A model generated the notes under the pieces. That model did not search any database and had not been told where the DNA came from. It saw nothing but the letters and a program-made list of their open reading frames with translations. Positions 19,089 through 28,022 of a stretch of 64,000 bases of DNA are shown here, one piece after another; position 1 is the first letter of the stretch, and every line of letters starts with the position of its first letter. The stretch is from positions 62,001 to 126,000 of the forward strand of contig NZ_BNJJ01000016.1 of NCBI RefSeq assembly GCF_016587435.1. The letters run 5' to 3'. Made by a program: the position numbers and the translations under genes. Source of the stretch: Dictyobacter formicarum (lineage in GTDB: Bacteria; Chloroflexota; Ktedonobacteria; Ktedonobacterales; Ktedonobacteraceae).

Positions 19089-19616
19089 ATGGCTCGGGAC
19101 TTATTTGATCGAGATAATATTATGGAGTATGGGCGCCGTGGTTTAAGGGGTGGATTGAATACACTGGGCGATTTCCGGAAGTTTTTGTTGCGTGGTAATG
19201 TTGTTGACCTGGCCGTTGGCATTGTCATCGGTGCTGCATTCAATGGCCTGGTTCAGGCTTTCGTTAGCGACTTTCTGCAGCCGTTAATTGGCTCGCTGGC
19301 TAAAAAATCCACTTTTGATAAAGTTACAACTCCACAGTTTGGGCTTATCCCTCCGTTGCTCTATGGGCATTTTATTGGTGTCCTGATCAGCTTTGTCTTG
19401 ACGGCGGCGGTTGTTTATTTTCTGGTGGTGAAGCCGATCAACGCTTTGCATGACCGCTATACTCGTTTGCGCCCCAAGAAGGAAGAGGCCCCCACCACAC
19501 GCGATTGTCCGTTCTGTTTGAGCTCTGTGCCTTTGAAGGCTACGCGCTGTGCCTATTGTACGGCCCAGTTGCCTCCAGTTGAGGAGACACCTGCGGAGGC
19601 TGCGGAAACGGTTTAA
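19089..19616 (+). CDS. mscL: Large-conductance mechanosensitive channel MscL with C-terminal zinc ribbon
   Basis: The start at 19089 is chosen because GAAGGAG lies 5 bases upstream and the family core begins soon after; an in-frame ATG 90 bases earlier lacks support. The 175-residue product has an N-terminal extension of about 27 residues, then the MscL first helix FRKFLLRGNVVDLAVGIVIG and a second helix (about 97-115). MscL opens under membrane tension to release solutes. Residues 140-160 form an added zinc ribbon (CPFC...CAYC), absent from E. coli MscL. A strong hairpin follows. Confidence 0.9.
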   Translation: MARDLFDRDNIMEYGRRGLRGGLNTLGDFRKFLLRGNVVDLAVGIVIGAAFNGLVQAFVSDFLQPLIGSLAKKSTFDKVTTPQFGLIPPLLYGHFIGVLISFVLTAAVVYFLVVKPINALHDRYTRLRPKKEEAPTTRDCPFCLSSVPLKATRCAYCTAQLPPVEETPAEAAETV

Positions 19617-19630
19617 GTCTATCTGACTCC

Positions 19631-19663
19631 ATCTCCCATTTGCCCCTACGGCAAATGGGAGAT
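19631..19663 (+). terminator. Hairpin terminator after mscL
   Basis: A perfect 14-base stem (ATCTCCCATTTGCC with its complement) with a 5-base loop lies just after the mscL stop. The following sequence is only mildly T-rich. Confidence 0.65.
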
Positions 19664-19861
19664 CATCTCTCAAATTCTTGCATGTGAGAAATGGCTAGCG
19701 TATACTTCTAACGGAGAAAATATTGATTGTTATTCATAAATCTAATGGATGCGATTAATGTGTTCTGTGAAGACAAGGGGCAGTCAAGGGAATACTGTAA
19801 ATAGCTTGACCAGCCCCTGTGTTATTGCCAATTTCATACCATACAGAGGAGAACATAACTC

Positions 19862-20395
19862 ATGACGTCAACATCCGAGCCTGTACGATTGGAAGATTGG
19901 GTTCGCGATATTCCTGATTTTCCCCAGAAAGGTGTCCTGTTTAAGGACATTACCCCTTTGCTGCAAGATCCCAAAGCATTTCATATTGCCATGGATCGTT
20001 TAGCCGCGCATTATGCGGGGGCTGGTATTGAAGCCGTGGTTGGCGTTGAGTCTCGGGGGTTTATTTTCGGGGCGCCACTGGCCTATTTGCTCAACTGTGG
20101 TTTTGTGCCCGTGCGCAAATTTGGCAAACTGCCATCTGATACTGTCAACGTTGAATATGCACTCGAATATGGTACCAATGTCGTTGAGTTGCATACCGAT
20201 GCCATTAAACCGGGACAGCGTGTCCTGATCGTTGATGATCTGTTAGCTACTGGTGGTACAGTTTCTGCGTCCATTGAGCTGGTGGAGAAGGTGGGAGGCC
20301 ATATCGCTGGTATTGCCTTCCTGGTGGAACTGAGCTTCCTCAAAGGTCGCGAACACTTAGAGGGACACGACGTCTTTGCGCTGATCCAATACTAA
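19862..20395 (+). CDS. apt: Adenine phosphoribosyltransferase
   Basis: A 177-residue enzyme that converts adenine and PRPP to AMP in purine salvage. The PRPP-binding loop VLIVDDLLATGGT and the VVGVESRGFIFGAPLA segment are characteristic. The N-terminal DIPDFPQKGVLFKDITPLL is a typical Apt signature. Length matches the family. GAGGAG lies 11 bases before the ATG. It is a single-gene unit closed by a strong bidirectional terminator. Confidence 0.95.
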   Translation: MTSTSEPVRLEDWVRDIPDFPQKGVLFKDITPLLQDPKAFHIAMDRLAAHYAGAGIEAVVGVESRGFIFGAPLAYLLNCGFVPVRKFGKLPSDTVNVEYALEYGTNVVELHTDAIKPGQRVLIVDDLLATGGTVSASIELVEKVGGHIAGIAFLVELSFLKGREHLEGHDVFALIQY

Positions 20396-20411
20396 ATCTG
20401 TCTGATACCAG

Positions 20412-20465
20412 AAAAAAACAAATATGAGCGCTCCTGACATCAAAACAGGAGCGCTCATATTTGTT
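20412..20465. terminator. Bidirectional terminator between apt and a nitroreductase gene
   Basis: A perfect 20-base stem (20417-20436 with 20446-20465) and a 9-base loop. A run of seven A on the left provides a U tract for leftward transcripts. The right arm reaches the first base of the leftward gene's stop codon. Confidence 0.85.
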
Positions 20466-21040
20466 TAGCATCCCAGCCAGGTAGTTTTACTGGCTGTTGG
20501 TATGTGTTGGCGTTCGGCGGGTTGAATGGCCGGATAGCCGAGGTAGATGAAGGAGACCAGATGATCTTCGGGTGTCAGGCCGAACCAGCGTTTGATCTGA
20601 GGATCATATGCCGCGTCTCCGGTGCGCCACATGGCGGCCAGTCCTAGTTCTTCGGCGGTCAGCAGCATATTTTGTACGGCCGCTGCGGTCGCCTCGATGT
20701 TTTCAATGGCGAGTACATTGGCCTGTTTGGGGGCTTCGGCCGCCACCGCGATCAAGATAGGTGAGCGTAATGGCTTGTTGCGCTCCTTATCAAGGCTAGC
20801 CTGACTACACAAATGTGGATTATCTTTGTGACGCTCAGCCAGGGCCTGGGCCATCACGTCGCCTAGCTCCACACGTGCCCTACCACCCAGCACGAAAAAC
20901 TTCCATGGCTCGGTTTTATGATGATTAGGGGCGTGCGTGGCCGCCTCCAGAATACGCTCAATCTGCTCATGCGTCGGGACCTGGTCCGTCATTTTACCAA
21001 TACTGCGACGCCGCTTGATAGTTTCAAAAACTGTTGTCAT
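20465..21040 (-). CDS. Nitroreductase family protein, YdjA-like
   Basis: The frame is open further upstream, but the family core begins at the ATG at 21040 (MTTVFETIKRRRS). The resulting 191 residues match the short YdjA-like nitroreductases, FMN-dependent homodimers that reduce nitro or quinone compounds with NAD(P)H. FMN contacts are visible: the N-terminal RRRS, the APNHHKTEPWKFFVL segment, and GLAAMWRTG near the C terminus. The physiological substrate is not known. It ends at the shared terminator with apt. Confidence 0.85.
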   Translation of the reverse strand: MTTVFETIKRRRSIGKMTDQVPTHEQIERILEAATHAPNHHKTEPWKFFVLGGRARVELGDVMAQALAERHKDNPHLCSQASLDKERNKPLRSPILIAVAAEAPKQANVLAIENIEATAAAVQNMLLTAEELGLAAMWRTGDAAYDPQIKRWFGLTPEDHLVSFIYLGYPAIQPAERQHIPTASKTTWLGC

Positions 21041-21289
21041 CTGCTCTAAACTTTCTTTCCCGCAGCAATGGCGTTGCCGCCTGGGAAGGTTCTTGGCTGT
21101 CTGCACGTTTGCTATTGATCTGCTGAAATGTATTATAGCTTTTCCCCCCGCTTTATGAAAGGGGTGGCACTGAATAAGAACATATGCGACATAAGTTTTA
21201 ATTGGTAGCGATTTACCCCTCTGCATGATAAACTGGACGCGATAACATACCTTTCAATCAGATAAGAGAAGGCAGCGCAAATTCATCTG

Positions 21290-21766
21290 GAGTGTTGCAA
21301 CGCTACTTGTCAGGTGCATACATTACTGCGATTGATTGGTCGAAGATGAGGTGTGGGTGTGGGAAACTTTTTTGCGTGGCTTGCCTCGATCGCGGGTGCT
21401 AGTCCAGTCTATGCGGAGCAGTTATGGGATTGTCGCGCTGGCCTCGATCCCTCTGTGGTTGGTAATCTGAACTACTATAGTCATGCAGAAGGGATAACAG
21501 CTCTTACATGCTCTTCTGATACGTGGCTGGTGGCTTCAGCCAGTGAAGACCATGCTATCCATATATGGAATGTGCAGACGCGGTATGCTGTCTTGATCTA
21601 TCGGGAAACTGTAAATGCTGTGCTGGCCTGGCTGCCCGATGCAACCCTGAGTATCTTTACCAGCACAGATCGAGTATTGTATATCTGGGACGTCTGGACG
21701 AATAGTTGTGTCCAGACACAAAAACAGTCTGGCGGGAGAATACTCTCGTCAGGATCTGCTAGCTAA
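21290..21766 (+). pseudogene. WD40-repeat remnant
   Basis: The open frame 21353-21766 encodes two WD40-like blades, one ending in HAIHIWN and the next in VLYIWD, each preceded by an SASEDH- or TSTDR-like turn. Upstream, a different frame reads ITAIDWS and a third reads VWVWET, as if another blade had been broken by frameshifts. No ribosome site precedes the GTG. I read it as the decayed end of a WD40 protein, although a short expressed protein cannot be ruled out. Confidence 0.5.
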
Positions 21767-21883
21767 TGCTCTAGCATGGCTGTTGTGTGTCTCCTCTACT
21801 TATTTGTCTGAGAGGGTGCCCTGGCCTTTGCTAGTCGTAATAAGACTCTCAGCCTGATCAGGTTGCTATAGAGGAGAAGAAAA

Positions 21884-22981
21884 ATGGAAGCACGTTTCAT
21901 TACTGATCGGCAGCAGTGGAACGACTTCGTGGAGAAGTCTCCATACGGAAATATCACTCAATCCTATGAGTGGGGGGAACTATCGAAGGACGTTGGCTCA
22001 CAGGCTTTTCGCATCGGTGTAGTCGACGCGCAGGGCAACCTCTGTGCCGCCATGCTGCTCCTGCTGGTCAAGATGCCACTCTTGCGTAGCAGCTTCTTCT
22101 ATGCGCCACGCGGTCCCGTGATTGATGACCCCAATTCTCCGGCTATGAATGTGCTGCTCAATTTCGTCAAGAGCGAAGCCCGCAAGCAGGGCGCATTTAT
22201 GCTTAAGCTTGAGCCAGGAGCCGACGTAGGTGATACCGTATGGATCTCGGCGCTGGTGCGTCGAGGCTTCAAACCATCGACACAGTTTTTGCATATTCGC
22301 AATGAATGGATTCTTGATATCCGCCCGGCGGAAAAAGAGATTCTGGCGAACATGAAAGAGAAATGGCGCTATAATATCCGCCTGGCATCGCGTAAAGGCG
22401 TAACGGTGCGTGAGGCCCAGGGGCGAGAGGACATGGAGGCTTTCTATCGTATCCTGCAAGAGACCAGTGAGCGCGACAAGTTCTATATCCATAGCATCGA
22501 ACACTTTGAATTGCTGGCAAAATTGTACTCTGAAGGCGATCGCTATGCGATGTTGATCGCCGAGCATGAAGGCAATCCGATCGCCGCCATTGTCCTGATG
22601 CGTATGGGCAAATGGTGCTGGTACCGTTATGGCGCATCATTAACGAAGGGTCGCAATGTAATGCCCAATCACTTGCTCCAGTGGACCGGTATGCAGTGGG
22701 CCAAAGCTCGCGGTTGTGAATACTACAACTTCCTGGGTATTCCCACTTCTCTTGAAGAGCCAGCCGCCCAGAAAGATCCGCTGTGGGGCGTCTATACCTT
22801 CAAGCGTGGCTTCAACGGCTTCGCGCGCACTTCCATGGCTGGCTATGACCTGTCCTACAATCCAATCCTCTACCAGGCCTATAAGAGTATGCTCGACTTC
22901 AAAAACTGGCGTACCGCTCGCCAGAGCCGGAAAGAAGAGGCCCGGCAAGAGAACCCCGACGAGCAGCCCGCCCGCGCATAA
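21884..22981 (+). CDS. FemX/FemAB-like peptidoglycan aminoacyltransferase
   Basis: A 365-residue protein of the FemAB (GNAT-fold) family. These enzymes transfer amino acids from aminoacyl-tRNA to the peptidoglycan precursor or a related acceptor. Characteristic segments are NITQSYEWGELSK near the start, KEKWRYNIRLASRKGV in the middle, and KARGCEYYNFLGIP and LWGVYTFKRGFNG near the end. GAGGAG lies 7 bases upstream. The tail is charged and low-complexity. The acceptor and amino acid cannot be deduced. A REP-like cluster lies just after the stop, before convergent argG. Confidence 0.85.
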   Translation: MEARFITDRQQWNDFVEKSPYGNITQSYEWGELSKDVGSQAFRIGVVDAQGNLCAAMLLLLVKMPLLRSSFFYAPRGPVIDDPNSPAMNVLLNFVKSEARKQGAFMLKLEPGADVGDTVWISALVRRGFKPSTQFLHIRNEWILDIRPAEKEILANMKEKWRYNIRLASRKGVTVREAQGREDMEAFYRILQETSERDKFYIHSIEHFELLAKLYSEGDRYAMLIAEHEGNPIAAIVLMRMGKWCWYRYGASLTKGRNVMPNHLLQWTGMQWAKARGCEYYNFLGIPTSLEEPAAQKDPLWGVYTFKRGFNGFARTSMAGYDLSYNPILYQAYKSMLDFKNWRTARQSRKEEARQENPDEQPARA

Positions 22982-22988
22982 AATAACC

Positions 22989-23063
22989 ATGGGTTCGGAG
23001 CTTGCCTCCGATTTGCGGAGCGTGCCTCCCGATTTAAATCGGGAGGCACGCTCCAAACCTATG
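22989..23063. repeat. REP-like cluster, site 3
   Basis: A perfect 19-base inverted repeat (23017-23035 with 23036-23054; arm GGAGCGTGCCTCCCGATTT) is preceded by another half unit GGTTCGGAGCTTGCCTCCGATTT (22992-23014). The right side ends in ACCTATG. It lies between the convergent femX-like and argG genes. Confidence 0.8.
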
Positions 23064-23085
23064 TATTACGTGATTATTGGTGATT

Positions 23086-24369
23086 TTATTTGGCTGGGGT
23101 CTCATTTTTGTGATTGCTGGAGATCTGCACCTTTCCTTCACCGCTGTTGAGCAGGTTGCCTTCGAAGCCGATGGAGGGGAGCAATTGGGCTTGCGCCTGG
23201 GTGCTCAGTGGGAGTGCCCACAGTTTGATGAAGCCCAGAGCGGCATTGTGATCGAACTGATCGCCACTATCGTAGGTAGCCAGGGCATGATCATAGAGCG
23301 AATGGTCGGATTTGCGGCCAACGATCTGGCAGCGACCGCGCGACAGTTTGACGCGTACAGTTCCGCTGACGAAGCGTTGCGTGCTCTGGACATACGCGGC
23401 CAGGTCCTGGTGCAGGGCACTATACCACTGTCCATTGTAGATCAAGCGGGCGTACTCGGAGGAGATCGTCTCTTTGAAGCGGATCTGCTCACGACTCAAG
23501 GTCAGGCTTTCGAGGGCACTATGGGCGGTATGCAATACCACGGCCGCCGGTGCTTCGTAAATCTCACGCGACTTGATGCCGACCAGGCGATTCTCAATGT
23601 GGTCGATGCGTCCGATGCCATACTTGCCGGCCTCGCTATTCAACGTCTCGATCAAGACATAGCCAGGTATCTCTTCGCCATCGAGGGCAACTGGAATACC
23701 GTTCTGGAAGCTGATCTCGTAGTATTTGGGCTCCAGGGCGTCCATGGTATCGGGATCATCGGTCCAGGCAAAGACATCGGCCGGTGGCTCGGCCCAGGGA
23801 TCTTCCAGGACGCCGCATTCGATGCTGCGGCCCCATAGATTCTGGTCTACCGAGTAGGGGCTGGCGTTGGTTACTTTGATCGGTATATTGTGCTCGGCGG
23901 CATAAGCGATCTCATTGTCGCGCGTCATGCTCCACTCGCGCACAGGGGCGATGATTTTGAGATCGGGGGCCAGCGTATTGATTGAGACATCAAAGCGCAC
24001 CTGGTCATTGCCCTTGCCTGTACAGCCATGGGCCACAGCCACCGCACCCTCCTGGCGCGCTACCTCAACTAGCAGGCGTGCAATCAGAGGGCGGGCCAGC
24101 GCAGTGGCCAGCGGATACTGCCCTTCGTAGATCGCGCCGGCCTGTAAGGCTGGCCAGACAAAGTAGCGCACAAAATCTTCACGACCATCAACGATTATTG
24201 ACTTGATGGCTCCGATCTGGGTGGCGCGGTCGGCAATCTCTTGCATGTTGCGTTCATTGCCAACATCGATGGTTACAGCGATTACGTCCAGGTCATATTT
24301 CTCTTTGATCCAACGAATGGCCACTGAGGTATCAAGTCCACCAGAATATGCGAGTACAACGGATGCCAT
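23086..24369 (-). CDS. argG: Argininosuccinate synthase
   Basis: A 427-residue enzyme that joins citrulline and aspartate using ATP, the penultimate step of arginine synthesis. The ATP pyrophosphatase P-loop is at the N terminus (LAYSGGLDTS). Further family segments are AHGCTGKGNDQVRF and YSVDQNLWGRSIECG. It is the second gene of argH-argG; only 2 bases separate it from argH, and its ribosome site GAGGAGG lies inside the argH end. It should follow the argH T-box control. The C-terminal 20 or so residues are less conserved. Confidence 0.95.
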   Translation of the reverse strand: MASVVLAYSGGLDTSVAIRWIKEKYDLDVIAVTIDVGNERNMQEIADRATQIGAIKSIIVDGREDFVRYFVWPALQAGAIYEGQYPLATALARPLIARLLVEVARQEGAVAVAHGCTGKGNDQVRFDVSINTLAPDLKIIAPVREWSMTRDNEIAYAAEHNIPIKVTNASPYSVDQNLWGRSIECGVLEDPWAEPPADVFAWTDDPDTMDALEPKYYEISFQNGIPVALDGEEIPGYVLIETLNSEAGKYGIGRIDHIENRLVGIKSREIYEAPAAVVLHTAHSALESLTLSREQIRFKETISSEYARLIYNGQWYSALHQDLAAYVQSTQRFVSGTVRVKLSRGRCQIVGRKSDHSLYDHALATYDSGDQFDHNAALGFIKLWALPLSTQAQAQLLPSIGFEGNLLNSGEGKVQISSNHKNETPAK

Positions 24370-24371
24370 AG

Positions 24372-25781
24372 TTACTCCTCCTCTAGAATAGATATCTGGG
24401 ATGTTCCAACAAGCTGTTGAATTGCGGTTGTAAAGGTTGTGGCGCGCTGCTGCCAGTTTTCTTGCGCTTGCGCTAGACGTTGTCGGGTCTGTTCTAAGCC
24501 TGGATTTCCGGTGCCCCCCTGATGACTGCGGGCCTTGAGGCGCGCGGCCAGCTGCTCTTGACTTTCAGTTGGCAGGGGGAGGTGCTGGTCAAGCCGGGCC
24601 GTCACCTCTTTACCGACGATGCGATAGGCATCGCGGAAAGGCATGTGATCCCTGGTGACCATGTCGTAGGCACGGTCGGTGGCGAAGAGTTCAAACGTGC
24701 AGGCTGCCATGAGCCGCTCGCTATTGACGCTCACCTTACTGATGACCAGGGAACAGATATCGATGCTCTCTTGTGCCAGGTCCAGCGCCTCCATCAGTGG
24801 GCGCTTGGTTTCTTGATAATCCATATTAAAGCCAGATGGCAGGCCGCAGACGATCCCTAGAATGTGTTGTTGATGGGCCAGCATCGTCTGGGAACGAGCT
24901 CGTACCAGCTCCATAATGTCCAGGTTGCGTTTTTGCGGCATGATGCTGCTGCCGGTGCGTACTTCCTGTGCCACCTGGAAAAAACCATACTCGGCCGTGG
25001 TAAAGAGCAGTAGATCCTGGGCCAGCTTGCTGAGATCCAACATGATTTGTGCCAGCGCCTGTACGATCGCGGCCTCGATTTTGCCACGGGCATTCTGCAC
25101 ATAGATGACGTTATTTTGTACGCGCGCAAAGCCAAGCAGATCCGAGACCAGCTGGCGGTCGATGGGCAAAGGCACGCCATAGCCAGCGGCTGATCCGAGT
25201 GGAGACTGATCATTGATCTCATAGGCTGCCGAAAGCAGACGCTCATCATCGATCAGCGCTTCGGCGAAGCTAGCGGCCCACAGTCCAACCGAAGAGAGCA
25301 TGCCGCGCTGCATGTGGGTATAGCCGGGCATGGGAGTAGACATATGCTCTTCAGCAAAGTTCAACAGTGTTGTTGTCAGATTGAAGAGTTTCTTGCTGGT
25401 CTGCGTCAGCTGCTCTTTACTATAGAGGCGCATATCTACCAGCACCTGGTCGTTGCGCGAACGGGCTGTATGGATATTCTTGCCCGCCGTGCCAATCGTT
25501 TGTGTCAGATAGTTTTCGATGCTGGTGTGCACATCTTCATCCGAGGGTTGGATGACAAATTTATCAGCTTTCTCTAGCTCAAGAATCTCACTCAGACCTT
25601 TTTTGAGGGATTGGAGTTCTGCGTCGTCGAGAATGCCAATCTGATGCAACATGATGGCGTGGGCCAGTGAGCCCCAGACGTCATGTCGGATTAAGCGATT
25701 GTCAAGCAGGCTATTTTGCGCAGCCGCATAGCGCTCAACCTGCTCATTGATACTATAGCCTTTTTGCCAGATTTTGGTCAT
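24372..25781 (-). CDS. argH: Argininosuccinate lyase
   Basis: The ATG at 25781 is chosen because GGAGAG lies 8 bases upstream and the family N terminus begins here; the open frame continues 108 bases further. The 469-residue enzyme splits argininosuccinate into arginine and fumarate. Superfamily signatures include TARSRNDQV, the HMQRGMLSSVG region and the signature loop GSSIMPQKRNLD. The last differs from the more usual PQKKNPD. It is the first gene of a T-box-controlled argHG operon, so charging of tRNA-Arg should set its expression. Confidence 0.95.
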   Translation of the reverse strand: MTKIWQKGYSINEQVERYAAAQNSLLDNRLIRHDVWGSLAHAIMLHQIGILDDAELQSLKKGLSEILELEKADKFVIQPSDEDVHTSIENYLTQTIGTAGKNIHTARSRNDQVLVDMRLYSKEQLTQTSKKLFNLTTTLLNFAEEHMSTPMPGYTHMQRGMLSSVGLWAASFAEALIDDERLLSAAYEINDQSPLGSAAGYGVPLPIDRQLVSDLLGFARVQNNVIYVQNARGKIEAAIVQALAQIMLDLSKLAQDLLLFTTAEYGFFQVAQEVRTGSSIMPQKRNLDIMELVRARSQTMLAHQQHILGIVCGLPSGFNMDYQETKRPLMEALDLAQESIDICSLVISKVSVNSERLMAACTFELFATDRAYDMVTRDHMPFRDAYRIVGKEVTARLDQHLPLPTESQEQLAARLKARSHQGGTGNPGLEQTRQRLAQAQENWQQRATTFTTAIQQLVGTSQISILEEE

Positions 25782-25955
25782 TGAGCACTCTCCTTCGCGC
25801 CGATGGGGGCGCTGAGATGAGTATGCCGACTGGCTGGCTGGTTGAGGGCACGAATGGATCTTGTTGTGGTGCCGGGCAATATTGGGCACTCCTGTTGAGC
25901 CATTACCATTGTGTGATCTCCTTCGATTGTGCTATGGAAGAAGCTGCGAGGCAAT

Positions 25956-26297
25956 AAAAAACCCCCGCCCCTTCCGTCAATCTTGAAGGGACGAGAGTGC
26001 AGGGATAGTATGTTTGCCCTATCACACCCGTGGTGCCACCCTAATTGTCTTTCATCCGATTGCTAGAAAGACCACTTTTCCTGGTTATTGTTTCGACATG
26101 GGAACCACCCACCTGTCCTACTTGTCTCCTGCTGGCTTTAAACATAGGGCAAACAGAAAACTTTCTTCGGTCAGTCGCTCACAAATGCGTTCTGAGAGAA
26201 CACGACCATTCCGAACTTTCACTCTGCTTCGGATCGCTGTTGGCTGTAACTCTCGTACTATTTTCGTTCAACGCGAGTCTTATTTGGTATGTGTATT
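25956..26297 (-). ncRNA. T-box leader of argHG, candidate Arg (CGC) specifier
   Basis: The reverse strand carries the T-box core AGGGTGGCACCACGGG (26042-26027). An attenuator stem and a six-T tract follow (about 25998-25956). Stem I has the AGTA and GAA sides of the specifier loop. Directly after GAA is CGC (26189-26187) followed by A, matching an Arg codon. Uncharged tRNA-Arg should stabilise the antiterminator and switch on argHG. The leader closely resembles the one at 39138-39512. The specifier call is by eye. Confidence 0.88.
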
Positions 26298-26326
26298 AGA
26301 ATAACAGTCCTCTCTTGAAATGTCAA
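26298..26326 (-). promoter_or_regulatory. Promoter of the argHG T-box operon
   Basis: On the reverse strand a perfect -35 (TTGACA, 26326-26321) is separated by 17 bases from TATTCT (26303-26298). It sits directly upstream of the T-box leader. Confidence 0.7.
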
Positions 26327-26363
26327 ACCCATGACTGCACATAAAAAATGATGTTTATGAGGA

Positions 26364-26401
26364 TAAGTTTCACATGTCAACAGACTGACATGTAAAACTT
26401 A
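26364..26401. other. Hairpin upstream of the MscS-like gene
   Basis: Two 16-base arms (26364-26379 and 26386-26401) pair with one mismatch around a 6-base loop. The inner part is ACATGTCA/TGACATGT. It lies between the argHG promoter and the next gene and could be an operator or a leftover terminator. Confidence 0.45.
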
Positions 26402-26557
26402 CTCCTATTTTGTTGGATATACTTATGGTCGTGATTTTATACATGTAGAGTATAGATATGTGATAGAAAAGTAGCAACAGTTTGCATATATAATTCGTAT
26501 GTTATATAGGGTTGATCCAGGCAGTCAGTAACACTTACCCTGCGAAAGGAGCATCTC

Positions 26558-27448
26558 ATGAGCGTCATTACGAATTGGGGCGTTGCCATCTATTCATCGT
26601 TGGCGACTGCCCTGGCCATGGTTTTTGCTTTCATTCCGAAGCTGGTTGGATTCTTGGTCATTTTGCTGGTAGGTTGGATTGTAGCGTCGTTGCTTGCAAA
26701 AGGGCTGACATTATTGCTCCGCCGGGTTGGCTTTGATCGTCTGAGCGATCGCATCGGTTTTACCCGTTTTGAGCAACAGATGAACCTGCGTATGGATCCA
26801 GCAAGTTTGTTAGGAAGAGTCCTCTTCTGGTTCGTTTTCTTAATTTTCCTGGTGCCTGCTTTCAACGCTCTGGAGTTGACTGCGGTCAGTGTCCTGATTG
26901 GACAAATTGTCGGCTATATTCCAAATGTTTTTGTGGCGATTATCGTTCTGTTCCTGGGTACGTTGCTAGCTACCTTTGTTGCTGATCTGGTGCGAGGAGC
27001 CTCAGCCAGTGCGCGGATGGCTAACCCCAATGTCCTGGCCAACATTGCACGCTATGCGATCCTGGGTTTTTCTGCTCTGATAGCTTTAGAGCAGCTTCAA
27101 ATTGCGCCAACCCTGATTACTACTCTATTCACAGCCGTTGTAGGTAGCATTGCGCTAGCCTGTGGATTGGCCTTTGGCCTGGGTGGACGCGATAGTGCCA
27201 AGCGCGTGCTTGAACGCAGTGAGTACCGTATGAGCGCGGCCATGGCACCTGCCGGGCAGTCGCAGATAGATATGTCTCAGCCTTTTAATCAGCCCCCGCC
27301 GATGGCGGGCAAAGCTCCCAGTGAGTCTATGCCTCCTGGACAAGGACAACCGGCACAACCTGTTCAGGGCCAGGGATATCCCTCGCAGACGGCTCCGGGT
27401 CAGGGATATACATCACAAACGTCTTCTGGTCAGGGACCAACTGAGTAG
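26558..27448 (+). CDS. Membrane protein with MscS-type TM helices and Pro/Gly/Gln tail
   Basis: The 296-residue protein has about four membrane helices. The repeated pattern KLVGFLVILLVGWIVA ... YIPNVFVAIIVLFLGTLLA matches the conserved TM-helix family found in MscS-like channels. AVVGSIALACGLAFGLGGRD resembles the pore-lining TM3 of MscS. No cytoplasmic MscS vestibule domain follows; instead there is a disordered tail with repeats of QGYPSQTAPG type (about 235-296). AAAGGAG lies before the ATG. A mechanosensitive or small ion channel is a reasonable guess. Confidence 0.7.
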   Translation: MSVITNWGVAIYSSLATALAMVFAFIPKLVGFLVILLVGWIVASLLAKGLTLLLRRVGFDRLSDRIGFTRFEQQMNLRMDPASLLGRVLFWFVFLIFLVPAFNALELTAVSVLIGQIVGYIPNVFVAIIVLFLGTLLATFVADLVRGASASARMANPNVLANIARYAILGFSALIALEQLQIAPTLITTLFTAVVGSIALACGLAFGLGGRDSAKRVLERSEYRMSAAMAPAGQSQIDMSQPFNQPPPMAGKAPSESMPPGQGQPAQPVQGQGYPSQTAPGQGYTSQTSSGQGPTE

Positions 27449-28022
27449 TGGCGCACCAATCAACCATTGTAACGCTTACAACTTGTCTGTTATGCCGCTT
27501 TACTTCCATGAAGCGAGCTATAGATTGGTAGCCTGATAGTCCAGATTGGAATATCTCTATCTGGCATCTGTTTATCTCTCTTGTAGCGGTAATCAACCGG
27601 CTGCAAGAGAGCTTTTATTTTGAGGAGCTTTATGCTAGCTGCTCGCGAGCGTGGCCTGGGAACTGCCTGGACTACCCTGCACCTGGACTACGAAAAAGAG
27701 GTTGCCCAGATTATCGGCATTCCTTACGAACAGGTTACTCAGGTCGCTATCATACCCGTTGCCTACACATTGGGGACCGATTTCAAGCCCGCTCCACGCG
27801 AACCCCTGGATACAGTCCTACACTGGGATCAGTGGTAACCAGCCCCATCCCCCGAACGTTAATATAAGCAGAATTACAAAAGGCAATCTTTCCTTTGTGG
27901 TTTAAAAAATTAAATTAAATATAGATCTGAGATTGGAAAAATCCATAGGCATTTCTTCACCGATGAGGTATACATAGTAAAGATGCAATGGTAATGAAGT
28001 CCAATTTTGGATCTGGTATATT
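27449..28022. other. Intergenic region with a gene fragment
   Basis: This region holds the nitroreductase fragment listed separately and AT-rich DNA after it. The stretch TCTCTTGTAGCGG...CCGGCTGCAAGAGA (about 27577-27610) can form an imperfect hairpin. Nothing else was recognised. Confidence 0.4.
27620..27838 (+). pseudogene. C-terminal fragment of a nitroreductase
   Basis: The 72-residue frame begins abruptly within a nitroreductase: LAARERGLGTAWTTLHL is the helix and strand after the FMN-binding core, and GIPYEQVTQVAIIPVAY is the C-terminal sheet and helix region. The first 100 or so residues of the family are missing, and no matching sequence is seen upstream. It is most likely a truncated relic. 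It is not a copy of the YdjA-like gene at 20465, because the sequences differ clearly. Confidence 0.7.

Noticed and set aside
23077..23838. Long open frame antisense to argG
   Set aside because: ArgG on the other strand is unmistakable; the antisense product has no recognisable family and follows argG codon structure.
26014..26304. Open frames over the argH leader region
   Set aside because: The region is explained by a T-box on the opposite strand; the frames have no homology.
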